A stretch of 64,000 nt of DNA from Dastarcus helophoroides (taxonomy: Eukaryota > Arthropoda > Insecta > Coleoptera > Bothrideridae): positions 33,256,992-33,320,991 of the forward strand of contig CM053329.1 of NCBI GenBank assembly GCA_028583605.1, given 5' to 3'. Below the pieces are notes generated by a model, which was not told the origin of the DNA, ran no database searches, and saw only the letters and a program-made list of their open reading frames with translations. Within the stretch, counting starts at the first letter, position 1. Every line of letters starts with the position of its first letter. Shown here one piece after another: positions 1-13,383 of this stretch. The position numbers and the translations under genes are program-made.

Positions 1-107
1 TTTTATGAGAAAATTGTCAATAAGTGACACCCAATTCTAGCTTAATTTGTTAAATCGCTTCTGAACTACACCCCTACTTCAGAAAACAGTCGTTACATCG
101 CGTCGTC
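1..107. other. Non-coding flank before the mariner element
   Basis: I see no gene or recognisable repeat here. The segment ends at the TA dinucleotide (108-109) used as target site by the neighbouring mariner element. Confidence 0.5.
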
Positions 108-109
108 TA

Positions 110-1002
110 CAAGGGTAAATCAAATATGAACCGGAATTTCCATCATGGCTCTATGAGAGCGCCGGGAGTGTCCGCATATCCTTAGACATGTTAGGTGGGG
201 ATAATACGTTGCTTTCCGCGCTCAAGTAAATTCCGTTCTAGCTTTTTGTCAATAGTAAATACAACACGTGAGCAGAAGTTTCATCCGCACGTTCCGCAGC
301 GCATTATTATTAAATTTCTTGCTGTTGAAAGTGTAAAGTTTGGCAAATTTTTTCGTATTCTAGAAGCACTGTTTGGGTATACTTGTTTGAAGAAAACTCA
401 AGTGTATCAATGACATAAAAATGTTTGGAAGGACGAATTCAAGTTGTAAAGAAACCCCATGCCAGTCGTCGGTTTTTGGGACAGTGTTTAGGGATTTTTA
501 AAGAGTTGTGCACGTCGATTTTCTGCATGAACGTCGTACGGTTAATGCTGCCTACTACTGCCAGCTGTTGTATGAAGCAAACGTGCATATCAGTGGAAGA
601 GGAGCGAATTTTCAATCAGAAATGTGATTGTACTTCAGGACAATGCCTGCCCCCACCCAGCTAATCTGACGCATCAAAAATTGGAGGAAATGCATTGGGC
701 AACATTAGAACACCCTCTTTACAATCCAGACTTATCATCATGCATATGTTTGGGTCACTGAAAGAAGCTCTAGAAGGTGAGCAATTCCATGATGAGGCTG
801 CTGTTAAGAAATTTGTGAGCAATTGGCTGCAAACACGCCTTCCTTCTTTTTATGATGACATTAAAAAAATCCTAATCCGTTGGGAAAGATGCATAACAAA
901 ATCAGAATATTATGTGGAAAAATAGTAAATAGCTTTCATATATGTATCTTGTAGCAATAAAGTTTTAAAAAGAAATTCCGGTTCATATTTGATTTACCCT
1001 GG
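110..1002 (+). mobile_element. Internally deleted mariner element
   Basis: The ends are near-perfect inverted repeats. The left end reads AGGGTAAATCAAATATGAAC from position 112, and the right end carries its reverse complement up to 1000. A TA target duplication flanks the element at 108-109 and 1003-1004. Its length of about 0.9 kb, against about 1.3 kb for an intact mariner, together with the broken transposase inside, shows a non-autonomous deletion derivative. Confidence 0.88.
270..925 (+). pseudogene. Mariner transposase remnant
   Basis: This was a cut-and-paste transposase. An N-terminal helix-turn-helix stretch (about 270-411) reads roughly QRIIIKFLAVESVK...TQVYQ. The middle, including the first catalytic aspartate, is mostly missing. 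After about 425 come HERRTVNAAYYCQLL-like sequence, then DNACPH (second catalytic Asp) near 638-655, a DL motif near 726-732, and the C-terminal part FGSLKEALEGEQF ending at the stop at 923-925. The pieces lie in different frames with stops between them, so no functional transposase can be made. Assignment to mariner rather than Tc1 rests on the NAAYYC and C-terminal motifs. Confidence 0.85.
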
Positions 1003-1004
1003 TA

Positions 1005-2086
1005 TTAACGACAACCGTAGTTAAATGGTTTAAAAAGGCTAATTTATTTTTCAAAATTTTAACATTAACCCAAATAAGAGCATTGAAGATACGGATTTTG
1101 ATTAATCTAAAGGGAAATTTTCCCCTTTACCATATGGGTAGGTAATTAATAATTACTACATACATATTTCATCAACAGGAGTGGTATTGTCAAGCAAATT
1201 ACTAATATGTGTTGAAGTGTTAAAATTTAAATCGATACTGTTACATCGATGCGATTTAATCAGTTACTGTAATACCGATGGGATTTGGATCGATAGGGTA
1301 GTATCAATATAAATCAATACTACAGAAACAAATGATAGGAAAAAGAATTTTAAGCAGTTTCATATAAACAAGTACTAGCCACAAACTCTTAGTAAAAAAT
1401 ATTAGTTACTTAGGTTTTTGTAAAAAAAAGTTTTTATTTTACACTTCCAAATATTCAAAGTTATTTAAACGAAATTTTATACACAAGGTATATGGATGAA
1501 CCATAATTTGATAAAATTAAATTTCTGTCTCAATCAGTAGCTGAGTTACAGAGTAATCTTTGACGCTAATTAAAAAAAATGATATGATAAAGAATAAAAT
1601 GACATGAAATACCATTTTTCTCCATTGTTACTGTTACGACAGAATTTAGTTTTTTAGAGTTTATTGTCCTATGCTTACGTTTTTTTTTAAATTCTATAAG
1701 AAGTAACAATTAATGATTTTTTTTTCAAAACCAACTACGTTATGCTATAATGAAATATAAAAAAATGTCAAGAGATATTTAGAATTAGATGCTTTATTCC
1801 AAAATGGTTGCAACCCTAGACAGCGTTAACATTTAAATTGTGCGTGAACCCCTTTAATGGAATGTGCCAGACAGCTATTAGCGCAGAGTGATACAAGTGC
1901 ACATGTAAGTGCATGTGCACATGTAAGTACATACTTGACCATTTTCTAGAATGTACTAAATCAGGGTTTCCGAAACTTTTTTTTGACCTGGCTTAGTTGT
2001 TTTTAATATTTCCCCTTTGTGACTCACTAAAGCTTCTTCAATTATTTTAGTTTATAAATATTGACCATTTGCGAGTATGTGATATA
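1005..2086. other. AT-rich non-coding sequence
   Basis: No gene recognised. It holds a short direct repeat of an ACATGTAAGT-type unit near 1895-1936 and an ATCGAT-rich patch near 1230-1320. Neither can be assigned to a family by eye. Confidence 0.45.
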
Positions 2087-2090
2087 GTAT

Positions 2091-2711
2091 TGTTACGGGC
2101 TTATCGGTTCGATCGATTACACGTTATGGATTATACCCGCTTTATTACCAAATTAACTCGGCACACTTCAACTGAACAGTAATTCACTACTTATTTACTA
2201 ATTGCTAACCCACTAACTACACTGACTTCTAACTGACTGACTCGAGGTCAAGTCAAGTCATGGATCTTTGGTATTTTAACGCTGTTCCGAAACTTTCGTT
2301 CCTTTGACCGCCGTCTTTTAGTGAACATTACTGTGGTGATAATTTTGTGAGCTGTGGAGACCGCCGATCGAAAGCTACTCAATTCACCTCCGATGGCAGG
2401 CGTCCGTGATCGACAGCAGTCACTTTAAAGAAGGCTACTCGGTCCACCTTCTTTAGCGCGTGCCGTCGACCGCGCTCGTGTTGTTAGGACTGACTCGAGG
2501 AAAAGCTGACCGCCTTTTATAGTTTTGGCCCTCGGCTTCTAGAACTTTTCGGCAGATAAGGCTTATCGTTTGCCGAAATTTCTGGAACGCTTATCTGCCA
2601 TTTGTTTCGCGGCCGCTTTCCCCTTATCAGATCCTTCTAGAAACTTTTTTTATTTACTAAATTCTACAATTCTATTCTAAAGCCTATTTCATCTATTTAC
2701 ATTGCGTTATA
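2091..2711 (-). mobile_element. Solo LTR of an LTR retrotransposon
   Basis: The segment starts TGTTACG and ends CGTTATA (expected CGTTACA). It is flanked by a GTAT duplication at 2087-2090 and 2712-2715, as expected of an LTR insertion. On the minus strand it holds a TATA box (TATAAAAGGCGG, near 2510-2521), so the LTR would transcribe leftward. A diverged relative lies at about 49029-49404, sharing the TATA region, a GCGGCCGC site and the CAGATAAGGCTTATCGTTTG block. No gag or pol lies beside it, so it is most likely the product of LTR-LTR recombination. The family (Gypsy or BEL) cannot be told from the LTR alone. Confidence 0.72.
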
Positions 2712-2715
2712 GTAT

Positions 2716-3072
2716 TTTATTTTCGTTGCCCACCATTTGAGAAACTCTGTGTTAGTGTTGTTTCCCCAGGTGGAAACTGCCCTAGTATGTATGGGCTAAA
2801 TATACGAGCTTCCCCAATGTGATTCATTTGGTAACTGCTTTATGTTATTCACTGTATATGTATTACGTTCTGTCTCCTTGTCTAAATAAAGTATTATTCT
2901 TTCAAACTAACCGGTAACATGTAAACATATATTTTAAGATTTTTAATATGTGTAGCGCTATTTCCTATACTGTGGATGTAATGACCACGAGCATGACATG
3001 AAGGTTCAAGTAAATATATCACTCCAAAAACTGGACTAATTGTATTTATATGAACTTTGTATTAAAATACAT
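2716..3072 (-). other. 3' flank of gene A
   Basis: Downstream region of the protease gene on the minus strand. No separate gene is seen. Confidence 0.4.
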
Positions 3073-5017
<1,945 letters not shown>

Positions 5018-5040
5018 ATTTGCGATTAACTCCTGTTTTA

Positions 5041-5105
5041 GACTGGCAGATCAAAGTTTTAGCCGATCCCTTTTATAATACAACGTGATTGGCAAATAAG
5101 ATAAG
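5041..5105 (-). promoter_or_regulatory. Gene A core promoter with GATA site
   Basis: On the minus strand an AGATAAG-type site (5099-5105), a TATA box TATAAAAGGG (5068-5077) and an initiator-like CCAGTC (5041-5046) stand in order, about 25-60 bp upstream of the ATG region. The same set, with nearly the same spacing, precedes genes B and D. Confidence 0.7.
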
Positions 5106-5109
5106 AGCT

Positions 5110-6060
5110 TTTTGATAAAAATTAGGTTTAATAATTAAATTACCAAAACATATTTTACCCTAGTACGCAAACACTTATAGGTAGCTTAATTTTTACCTTG
5201 ATATTCAAAACATTACTTTAAATTATAGTTCATCTAATGTTTCCTTAAAAAATACAAAAATAAACCAAAAAAAATGTTGGTTCTGTATTACAGAGTTATA
5301 GAGCAAGTCAAAGGAACATTAAATAACTACCTTTTATGTACTTTTGTTATTTTTAGAAATTGTAGGCCTATTTTTTCGAAATATTGACCATAATTTTAAA
5401 TATTCCAAATTAAACTTGCTCTTTTAATTTTTTCTTAAAAATGTTCAGCTTTAAGTTGACAATTTTGAATTTTTCCAAAAATTTTTGCTTTCATCCCCCT
5501 AATTTAAACTTAAGATACGGATAATGTGTATTTTATAAATTCCAATTATTTTATAAAACTTTGGAGAGTGGAGTGTAGAAATGTTAATTTTTTAAAATTC
5601 CGGTTATCATCTTAAAATTTCAATATTTTTGTAGGCAGCTATCTGCTTAAACTCATTTTTTTATAAATCATGATTTGTTCTAAAAATTGACACATATTTT
5701 GAAAAAAATTCCCTTTAATATATCTAGTTTATTACTATCGTTTGAAATTTTGCTTAACTTGGAACTTGATGGTTTTAAATATCTCTGAAGTTGGGTATTC
5801 TCAGCAATTCTTGTTATTTTCATCTATAACCTCTTAGTTAATAAAATCACAACAAAAAACTATGAAAAATGTAGGTTATTATATAATGTACAAAAATTTG
5901 TTTACAAAATTTTTGACCTACTTACTGTTGTAGAGACATATTTAAAAAATCTGGACACTTTTATTTTTAATATGGCAGCCGAAGGGGTTTTCCGTCCATC
6001 CCAAAAACTCAAATTTAAACTTAGGTCAGACTTCCCTTTACATTAGAAAGTAAATTATAC
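5110..6060. other. Intergenic region between divergent genes A and E
   Basis: AT-rich, with many degenerate TTTTCAAAATTT-type runs and no gene. It separates the head-to-head genes A and E. Confidence 0.45.
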
Positions 6061-6480
6061 AAAATGCACGACTGGTTTATTTTTAACTCCGAATTAAGTA
6101 TATTATAGTGATAATTGAGATATATCGTTTGACATTCTTAATAGTGAAGAAGGTTTTTGTTATTGTAGTACATAAAAAGCTGAAGAAATATTTCCAAAAG
6201 TACTATCTGACGGCACGAGTATACATACAGGTTACTAATCTTTACATATCTATCATGCTTTGTAGTCACTTTAATACTCATGAAATATAGTTGATATACA
6301 AATGAGAGGCATTTATTTAATCAAAGATTAGCCTTTAAGCACTAGTCAAGTAAAGTGCTTTTCAGCACGTGAACTTATACTGAAATTCTGATAAACAGAA
6401 TAAACTGCGTGATTCATCTGCCATAAGAAATTAATGCTTATGTTTAAAAATAAAAAACTTTTTCAGAAGTTGCTTTAACT
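6061..6480 (-). repeat. Module-shared intergenic repeat, copy 1
   Basis: It contains CAAGTAAAGTGCTTTTCAGC and CTATCTGACGGCACGAG. Related sequence occurs near 30660-30850 and 61640-61890, each time upstream of a protease/pseudoprotease pair. On the minus strand the copy near 61.7 kb stays open for 104 codons, while this copy has stops. It is probably ancestral intergenic DNA carried along when the gene pair was duplicated, or a transposon older than that duplication. Confidence 0.6.
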
Positions 6481-6795
6481 AAAATGGGTTTACTTTCTAA
6501 AAAATTTCCAGTCAAAATTTGATTTTTTTAAAGGTTGTGTTCATTTCAGAATTTCGACTTATACTCAAATTTCCACAATTTAATATTTTTTCTTTTTAAC
6601 CAAAATTTCGAAAAATGTTTACATCATAAATTTTGACTTTATGCTCTTTATAAAGGGCGCCTAATTGAGGTGTAATCGTTATATTTTAGTATATAATATT
6701 TGAAATTTTAAATATTCTATTAATATTACTCCTTCATAATGAAACATAAGATGCCATTGAAATATAAGTACTTATAGTATTTAATAATTTGATTT

Positions 6796-6834
6796 AGATA
6801 AGAAAGCAACTTTTGAGGATTAGATAGTATATAA
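6796..6834 (+). promoter_or_regulatory. Gene E GATA site and TATA box
   Basis: AGATAAG at 6796-6802 and TATATAA at 6828-6834, about 80 bp before the ATG at 6916. Gene F has the same motif at 34459-34465 in otherwise similar sequence, so the pair looks ancestral. Confidence 0.6.
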
Positions 6835-6915
6835 TATTATGTGTGGTTGTGCAGATTTCATTTAAGCTCATTTAGAATTCTAACAATTTATTTTGGCCTA
6901 GCCACTGGCAAAACA

Positions 6916-9900
6916 ATGAATATATTATTGTTTATAATATCAACTGCAATACATTTGGCTAGCCTAAGTAAGCAAAGTATTAAAAATTTTTAATTTGTGT
7001 ATTGATTTATTTGTTGAAATAGGTCCAACTGAAGGGGATGTACCAAACGAGCCTTACGCGCATATGGTAAGTTTAAAATTTCAGTTTTATGGGTTTTCAA
7101 AATTTAAAATCTGTGGTTGTAGTAGAGTACTTTAAAAGTAAGTCTTTACCTATACAGAGTGAAAATAAATAAGTGCGAAACAAATTCAAAAAATGACTGC
7201 ATCGAAAATTAGCTTAAGTTTTACTACGTAGTTTTTTTGAAACCTTCCCCTTTCGAAGTTAAGGATACCTAAAGTTGGAGGTTGAAGGGAAAGTTTTTAT
7301 TCTTTTTCATTGTCATCACATGATTTTAGTTTTATCATAAATACAATGTCACTGCAACACATTTTAGTTTATTAGTTGAAAACTAATAACTTTACAAAAA
7401 ATATGAAGGATAAAAAAAAATTTCAAACTGACCAGGATTTATAATTTTCTTCAAGGTAGTTTGCCAAATTATTATTTTATTTTATTAATTTAATATTTTT
7501 TGGTTAAAAAAAAAATGCGAATTTCTGATTTGCTACTTTTCGAAAACTGTTGCACATACGATGTTGCGGTTGAGCTTAAATTGATGAAAATTTAGTGTAT
7601 TTTAAAAATAATTATAACGGTTAATGTCAGAAAGTTTACAATTTATAAATTATAGGGCAAAACTGAAAACCCAAAAATAAAAAGGTTCAAAAACTGCAGT
7701 GGTTTAGTTACTTTGCAGCGATCCCTAACGGGTTCTAGCAACAAAAATCAAAACTATAGTACATTTTGCCATTTAGCTCGTTTTTAGTATTATTGATTGG
7801 CATGTCTTATGTGCAATACAAAAAATTTGTTGATATGGTTCTCAGGTAACATGGAATATAAAGCGCACTTTACAGTAACTTCAGAAATAAATTTATTTAT
7901 TTATTTATATATTACGTTTGCTTCCGAAGTAGATTACCTTACTTTATTTAAATAACGCTACTTAATATTTTATCAATAGGATTTTTATTAGGAAGTGTGT
8001 ATAGTGTTATTGTATAGACAATATCCAAACAAAACTATGAGAGAGATTTTTAAATCATTTACGTTTTTAGGCACAAATCCACGTTAATGGTTTAGCATGT
8101 GTGGGAGTCCTCTATGGAAGGAAATGCATACTGACTTCTTCTAAATGTACTAAGTACTGGTTCGTAAGCCATTCTATTTTTTTTTATAATAAAAGATTAG
8201 TTCCTTAGTACGTCTGATTTTAGTTTCGTATTAGTTTACAATCAATCTGCAATATTATTTAAATTTTCTTCAATTTAATCATTAAATTTGTGACACAAAT
8301 GCCTCACTATATGTTTTTGAAAAATTAATTAGTTACTTGGTTTTCTATCAGCGTTCTTCGACAATAATTGAAAGTATTTTGATTTATAGCGAAGATAGCG
8401 TATACATTCGAACATACAACCCTTTGGAAAAAAGGTATGTTACAAATGGTATTAACGAGACTTACACAAATAATCCCTTCTTTAACGAAAAGGACTTGGG
8501 CATGATCGTAGTAAGTGCTTTTTGCATATTATAATTTAATGAAAAATGATGGACCAAATCGTGGACCTAGGAAATGTTATGGAAGAAAAACAGTCTGTAA
8601 TAAAATATACTATGTGATGTTGATAAATATAATGACAAATTTGTATAGTCGTAAATCTTGGTTTTCTTCCAAGGCATTGCTGGGAATTTTCGCTCACTGT
8701 TATATCAATAGTCCTCAATATCCACATTAATAAAAATATCTTTCTACGTGTTGATAAATTTGATGTGTTGGTAAATTTGTCCATAATATATACGAAACAA
8801 AAAGGGTTTAACACATATATGAGGAGAGCAATATTAGTTTCATAAAAGCGAAAGAGAAAAAAAAAGAAGAGGTACGTTAAAATCGTGGATACCTATTTGT
8901 ACAGTATACATCATCAAATAGGAAGTTGGTTTAAGAGGAAATATGATACATAACTTAAAAATTTCATTTATTTAGTAGTTCTTAAAAAGAATACATAAAA
9001 AATGTTATTAATTGCAGCTACTTAATGCTACGTCTTCGGGGTACTTAAATGAATCACTTATACTACCCAATACCCAGATGAAGGGTGATTTGGTCTATAA
9101 AGGTCTAGAATATAGCGAAGAAGTAAATATTCAATCTTGGGATCTGTGCAATAAAAAACACGGAATTTATTTTCCATCGAAGGGAGCAGTGTGTGCCAAT
9201 CAAACAGGATTTCAAGAGGAATGCTATGTAAGCTCTTAGTTTAGTCTCTTTTGCCATATTAGCTGGTTGTTTTAATATTGCTATCCAATCAATATATATC
9301 TATATGACGATTACCATAAAGTAAACTCAATTTTGTGGCTTTTCTAAATAAATTATGGATGTTCAAAGTTAAAATTTAATATTTTTATTAGATCTTGTAT
9401 ATGCAGATAAAACGCTTTGTATTTAAACATTAGCCATTAAATGTTAAATAAATTTTTCAAGTGCTTCTAAAAATTAATGAGTTTATAACGTAGACCATAT
9501 AGAATGCACGCTTCGATCTCGTAGCATGAGAAGCGTTGAATGCAAAATGCGGGAAAAAAGTGTCCAGTACACGCCTACTTTATGCGCGCCAAATTGCATA
9601 CAATTTATAAAACACTAAACCCTTTTAGTGACGAATTTCGTTTTATTTATTTGTTACTCTTTGTTTATTACTTATTATTACGTATCCAGGAGCAAACATC
9701 TCGTCTTATCACAATCCCGTTATTGCAACTGTGAGAATAACACTTAAAAAAGTCAAACACCTCGCCACAAAGAAAACAATGGATCCCAGGAAGTTAAAAG
9801 AAAAGAGAATATATAATGAAACAAAAACAACAATAAATGAAAACCTGAGAAATATCTAGGTGGGAACCTTAAAAACAATGAATACAGATAAATATAGGGG

Positions 9901-12900
9901 GGACATACAGAAAGCCTTAGTTACAGCTGAAAAGGAAAACTCTACTAACCTTACAAGAGAATAGGAGGAAATACTGGATGATCCGAGGAAAATACTTGGG
10001 ATGATGAAGAGAGAAGACGACATAAAATGAAGAATATTAACCAATACAGAGGAATGCACAAAAACATCAGGAAGAAAATTAGAGAGGCGAAAACAAATTG
10101 GATCACCGAACGATGCAAAGAAATAGAAGAACTGGATAAGAAAGACGATAGTTTTAATATGCACAAGAAGATCAAAGAAATGACGGGAACTAAAATTAAC
10201 AAACCCTTAAATATTCTCACAGATGACCGAGGCAATGTTATTGGAGATTTGAAAAAAAAAAGGACCACAATGGACCAAATATATTAAACAATTATTTGGG
10301 GACGACAGAAGAGAGTTAATGCTACAAACAACGGAAAACACGGAACCAACAATACTGGGACAAGATATAATTTATGCCATAAACAACACAAAGAGTGGCG
10401 AACCTGTGGGGCCTGACGAAGTATCTATCGAACTCTTAAGAGTGCAAGACTGTATAGATGTCTTGGGTAAACTTTTTAATCTGATATATCGGCCAGGCAC
10501 AATCCCTAGAAAATCGCTTTAATCGATCTTTGTGGCAATACCCAAAGAACACCATGGAGCAACTTGTGCGGACCATAGAACCATAGCTTTAATGAGTTAG
10601 GCACTTAAGGTATTCCTGAAGCTCATACACGGTAGAATTACCAAAAAACTAGAAAATGAAATTAGAGACACACAGTTTGGCTTCAGAAATGGCAGGGGCA
10701 CAAAGGAGGCCTTATTTAATCTAAATGTACTAGCTCAAAGATGTCTTGATATGAACCACAGTATGTATTTGTGCTACGTGGACTTTGCAAAGGCCTTTGA
10801 TGAGGTACAACAAGACAAATTGATAGATAAACTTAAGAAGTAACACCATCGACAGACGGGATGTGGGAATAATAGTTTCATTCATATTGGATACCAAACT
10901 GCCGAAATTAAAGTGAACAACGAATTGGACCGAAATCATTAGGATTCAGAGAGTGGTCCGAACAGGGCTGTGTGCTATCTCTAATGCTTTTCAATGTCTA
11001 TAGTAAAGTAATATTTCGAGAGGCGTTATCAGAATATACAGAGAGCATAATTGATAAATGGAAAGATCGTTAACAATTTACGTTTTGTGGATGATACAGT
11101 GATAATGATTGATGATATTGACAGATTTGCAGAACCTAATGCAGCGCTTTAATATACACTATAATCAATATGGACTTAAGGATCAATATAAAGAAAAGCC
11201 GAGTACATAATTATTACCGAATCAATAGTTGGAAACGCATGACTGAAGGTTGGAAACACGAACATTGAAAGAGCTGAGAAACACAGGTATTTGGGTACAT
11301 GGATAATATAAAACATATATCTAACAAAAGAAAAAAAGCACGTATTCAGGTGGCACGTCTATCGTTTATCAAGCTTAAACAATTCCAATGCTGTCGTGAT
11401 TTAGACCAAAAATTGCGATTAAGAATACTTCGGTGCTACGTATTTTCCATCCTTTTTTACGGTTTAGAAGCATGTACACTAAAACGGACACATATGAATA
11501 AACTGACCGCTTTTAGGCTTTGGTGCTACAGTAGGATCCTACGAATACCTTGGACCAATAAAGTGACAAATATAGAAGTAATGAGAAGAATAGAAAATGA
11601 AGCAGAAGTTCTCATAACTATCAAAAAAAAGGAAAGACGAATATTGAGGATATGTAATGAGAGGACAGAGATACTCAAGACTACGACTCATAATATAGGA
11701 AAAAATCAGAGGAAAACGTAATGTCGGCAGGCGCAGAATAACCTGGCTCAGGTATTTAAGAGAATGGTTTGAATACATTAGTGCAAAACTATTCAGAGCG
11801 ATGGCCAGCAAAGTTCGTATACCCATAATGGTTTCCAACCTTCGATAGGAGATGAAACCTTAAAAAAGAAGAAGTTTATTACTTATTCAAAATATGTTTT
11901 TGGTCTTTTTCTGATTCCAAATATTTATATTGCATGATGAGTTTAGTTTATCCTCATGTATATTTTTCACAAATAGACACTTTTGTCAGTCATTAGCTCA
12001 TTAGAATTATTGGAAAATTTATCGCACTACAATTCACGCAAATTTTCAAAGAAGCTTACATTCAAAACCTTTTTTTTTATTACATAATAGCTAATTCCAG
12101 ATGTTCTTTTTCAATACAGTCCGATAACAACTGCTAGAGTGAAGTGGGATGACCTTTCGCCCAGCTTCCAACTGCCTTCGCTGGTTACCCCGCTGCGTTC
12201 AGTCTATATGGTCAGTGGTTTATAATTAATAATAAGAACATTTAAGAAAAAAAAATGAACCAAAACCATAAACAAAGTTAAAGTAGAAACTCGCATGAAT
12301 TCGACAAATAAACGAATTGGAGATGCTAAGGATTTTTAAATTTAGCAATAATATTCTACACATTTGTTGTAGATTATTATTTTGACTTTTTAATATCCAA
12401 CATCACCGACAGCTAATTTATCCACAACGGCTAGTTAAAATTAGATGAACATTTAGCTGTTTTAGGGGGTCAATGCTTTTCAGAGATTAAATCAAATAAT
12501 AAATACACTCGTTTTTCAAGAACCTCAAAAGAGACCATTGACAAGGGTTACCACTATTGAGGAGTGGTGATGAGATTTACTATATGTATACGTATAAGAC
12601 ACTTTTAGTCGTTTTTTTCAGGATTTACACAGATATGAAACAACGCCTCCATGGTTTCATCATCTTGATTTGCTCCAAGAAATTGTCTTTGTATTTAGTT
12701 AGATATGCAACTGATTTTATTAATTCAATTCATTTAACAGTAAATGAGCGTTGAATTTAGAGGAGGTGTTTAAAATAATATATTTTTACGCTCCTTAACC
12801 CGAAATTTAAAATTCTTTTATTTCAGGCTCCTTTTGGGTCACCGCTTTTTAGAAATAACAAACTAGTGGGAATAGCTTCATGGTGTGAAAGTCTTGCATA

Positions 12901-12988
12901 CACAGCACAGGAATATATGGTTTTTACTGATCTACGGTATATATACAATGCAGTATTTCTTAAGCAACATTGGAATAAATGTAAATAA
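6916..12988 (+). CDS. Gene E: serine protease homologue (pseudoprotease), intact
   Basis: Exons at 6916-6967, 7023-7066, 8071-8159, 8390-8510, 9018-9227 and 12827-12988 join to 225 residues, with the same intron phases (1-0-2-0-0) as gene A. The protein begins with a signal peptide (MNILLFIISTAIHLASLS). The fold landmarks remain but catalysis is lost. LTAAHC has become LTSSKC (Lys57 for His), the Asp97 region is KDLGMIV, and GDSGGP has become APFGSP (Phe175 for Ser). No IVGG-like activation site is visible, so it needs no zymogen cleavage. Such homologues usually act as cofactors, decoys or binding proteins outside the cell; the role here is inference. A LINE lies in intron 5 and does not disturb the exons. 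The exon 3 donor (TG|GTTCGT) is weak; it was chosen because it keeps frame and yields a Cys also predicted in A, B and F. Confidence 0.83.
9240..9745. other. Intron 5 of gene E, before the LINE
   Basis: Non-coding intron sequence. A slightly GC-richer patch near 9500-9600 is not recognised. Confidence 0.4.
9746..11872 (+). mobile_element. Degraded RTE-like LINE in intron 5 of gene E
   Basis: Plus-strand pieces of one reverse-transcriptase ORF lie in shifting frames. They include a linker (10027-10287), KSGEPVGPDEVSIELL (about 10390-10440), TQFGFRNGRGTKEALF with YVDFAKAFDEVQ (about 10670-10810), the domain after the RT with RLSFIKLKQF and YGLEACTLKR (11299-11721), and a final GRRRITWLRYLREWF motif (about 11720-11780). 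Frameshifts and stops separate the pieces and no endonuclease domain is seen, so it is a dead, 5'-truncated copy. The 3' end is AAG-rich near 11870. Its orientation matches the host gene. Confidence 0.8.
11875..12826. other. Intron 5 of gene E, after the LINE
   Basis: AT-rich intron. A GC-richer patch at 12120-12215 does not match anything I recognise. The intron ends at the TTTCAG acceptor at 12821-12826. Confidence 0.45.
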
Positions 12989-13204
12989 AGTTTAAGAATA
13001 TTTTTATCTTTCTTGCTACCATTGACTAAACCTAATCAGTAAAAAGTGGTTTTTTCTTGTTTTTGAAGTAAAATCTTGTTTAGGTACGTTGATCAGTTTT
13101 TGATGGGAGAAAATTTTATGGGTTAGAGTCACTAACTTGCTGATGTCTCATTGCCAATATGCAATGTTAACAGTTTATCTGTAAGCTACGAGTTTAACGT
13201 TTAA

Positions 13205-13305
13205 TAGAAATAAAAATGTGCAATGAGCGACCGAAGATCGAATCCGGGACTTACTACGTGAGAGGCTAGTTCGCTGCCTTAGAGCCACCTCCCGTTAACA
13301 TTTTT
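13205..13305 (-). repeat. tRNA-like SINE fragment
   Basis: Read on the minus strand, GGTGGCTCTAAGGCAGCG resembles a pol III A box region, and GGATTCGATCT about 40 bp later resembles a B box. A 3' CCA and a cloverleaf are not evident, so I call it a SINE-like fragment rather than a tRNA gene. It abuts the 3' end of the nested LINE. Confidence 0.4.
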
Positions 13306-13383
13306 AACTCTAATTCTTAACGCGTACTATAGACTCATAATCAGTTATCATCATGTAATCATTATTATATACTGCTGAACATA

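Noticed and set aside
13205..13305. tRNA gene
   Set aside because: A and B box-like words exist, but no acceptor stem pairing or cloverleaf is visible; treated as a SINE fragment.
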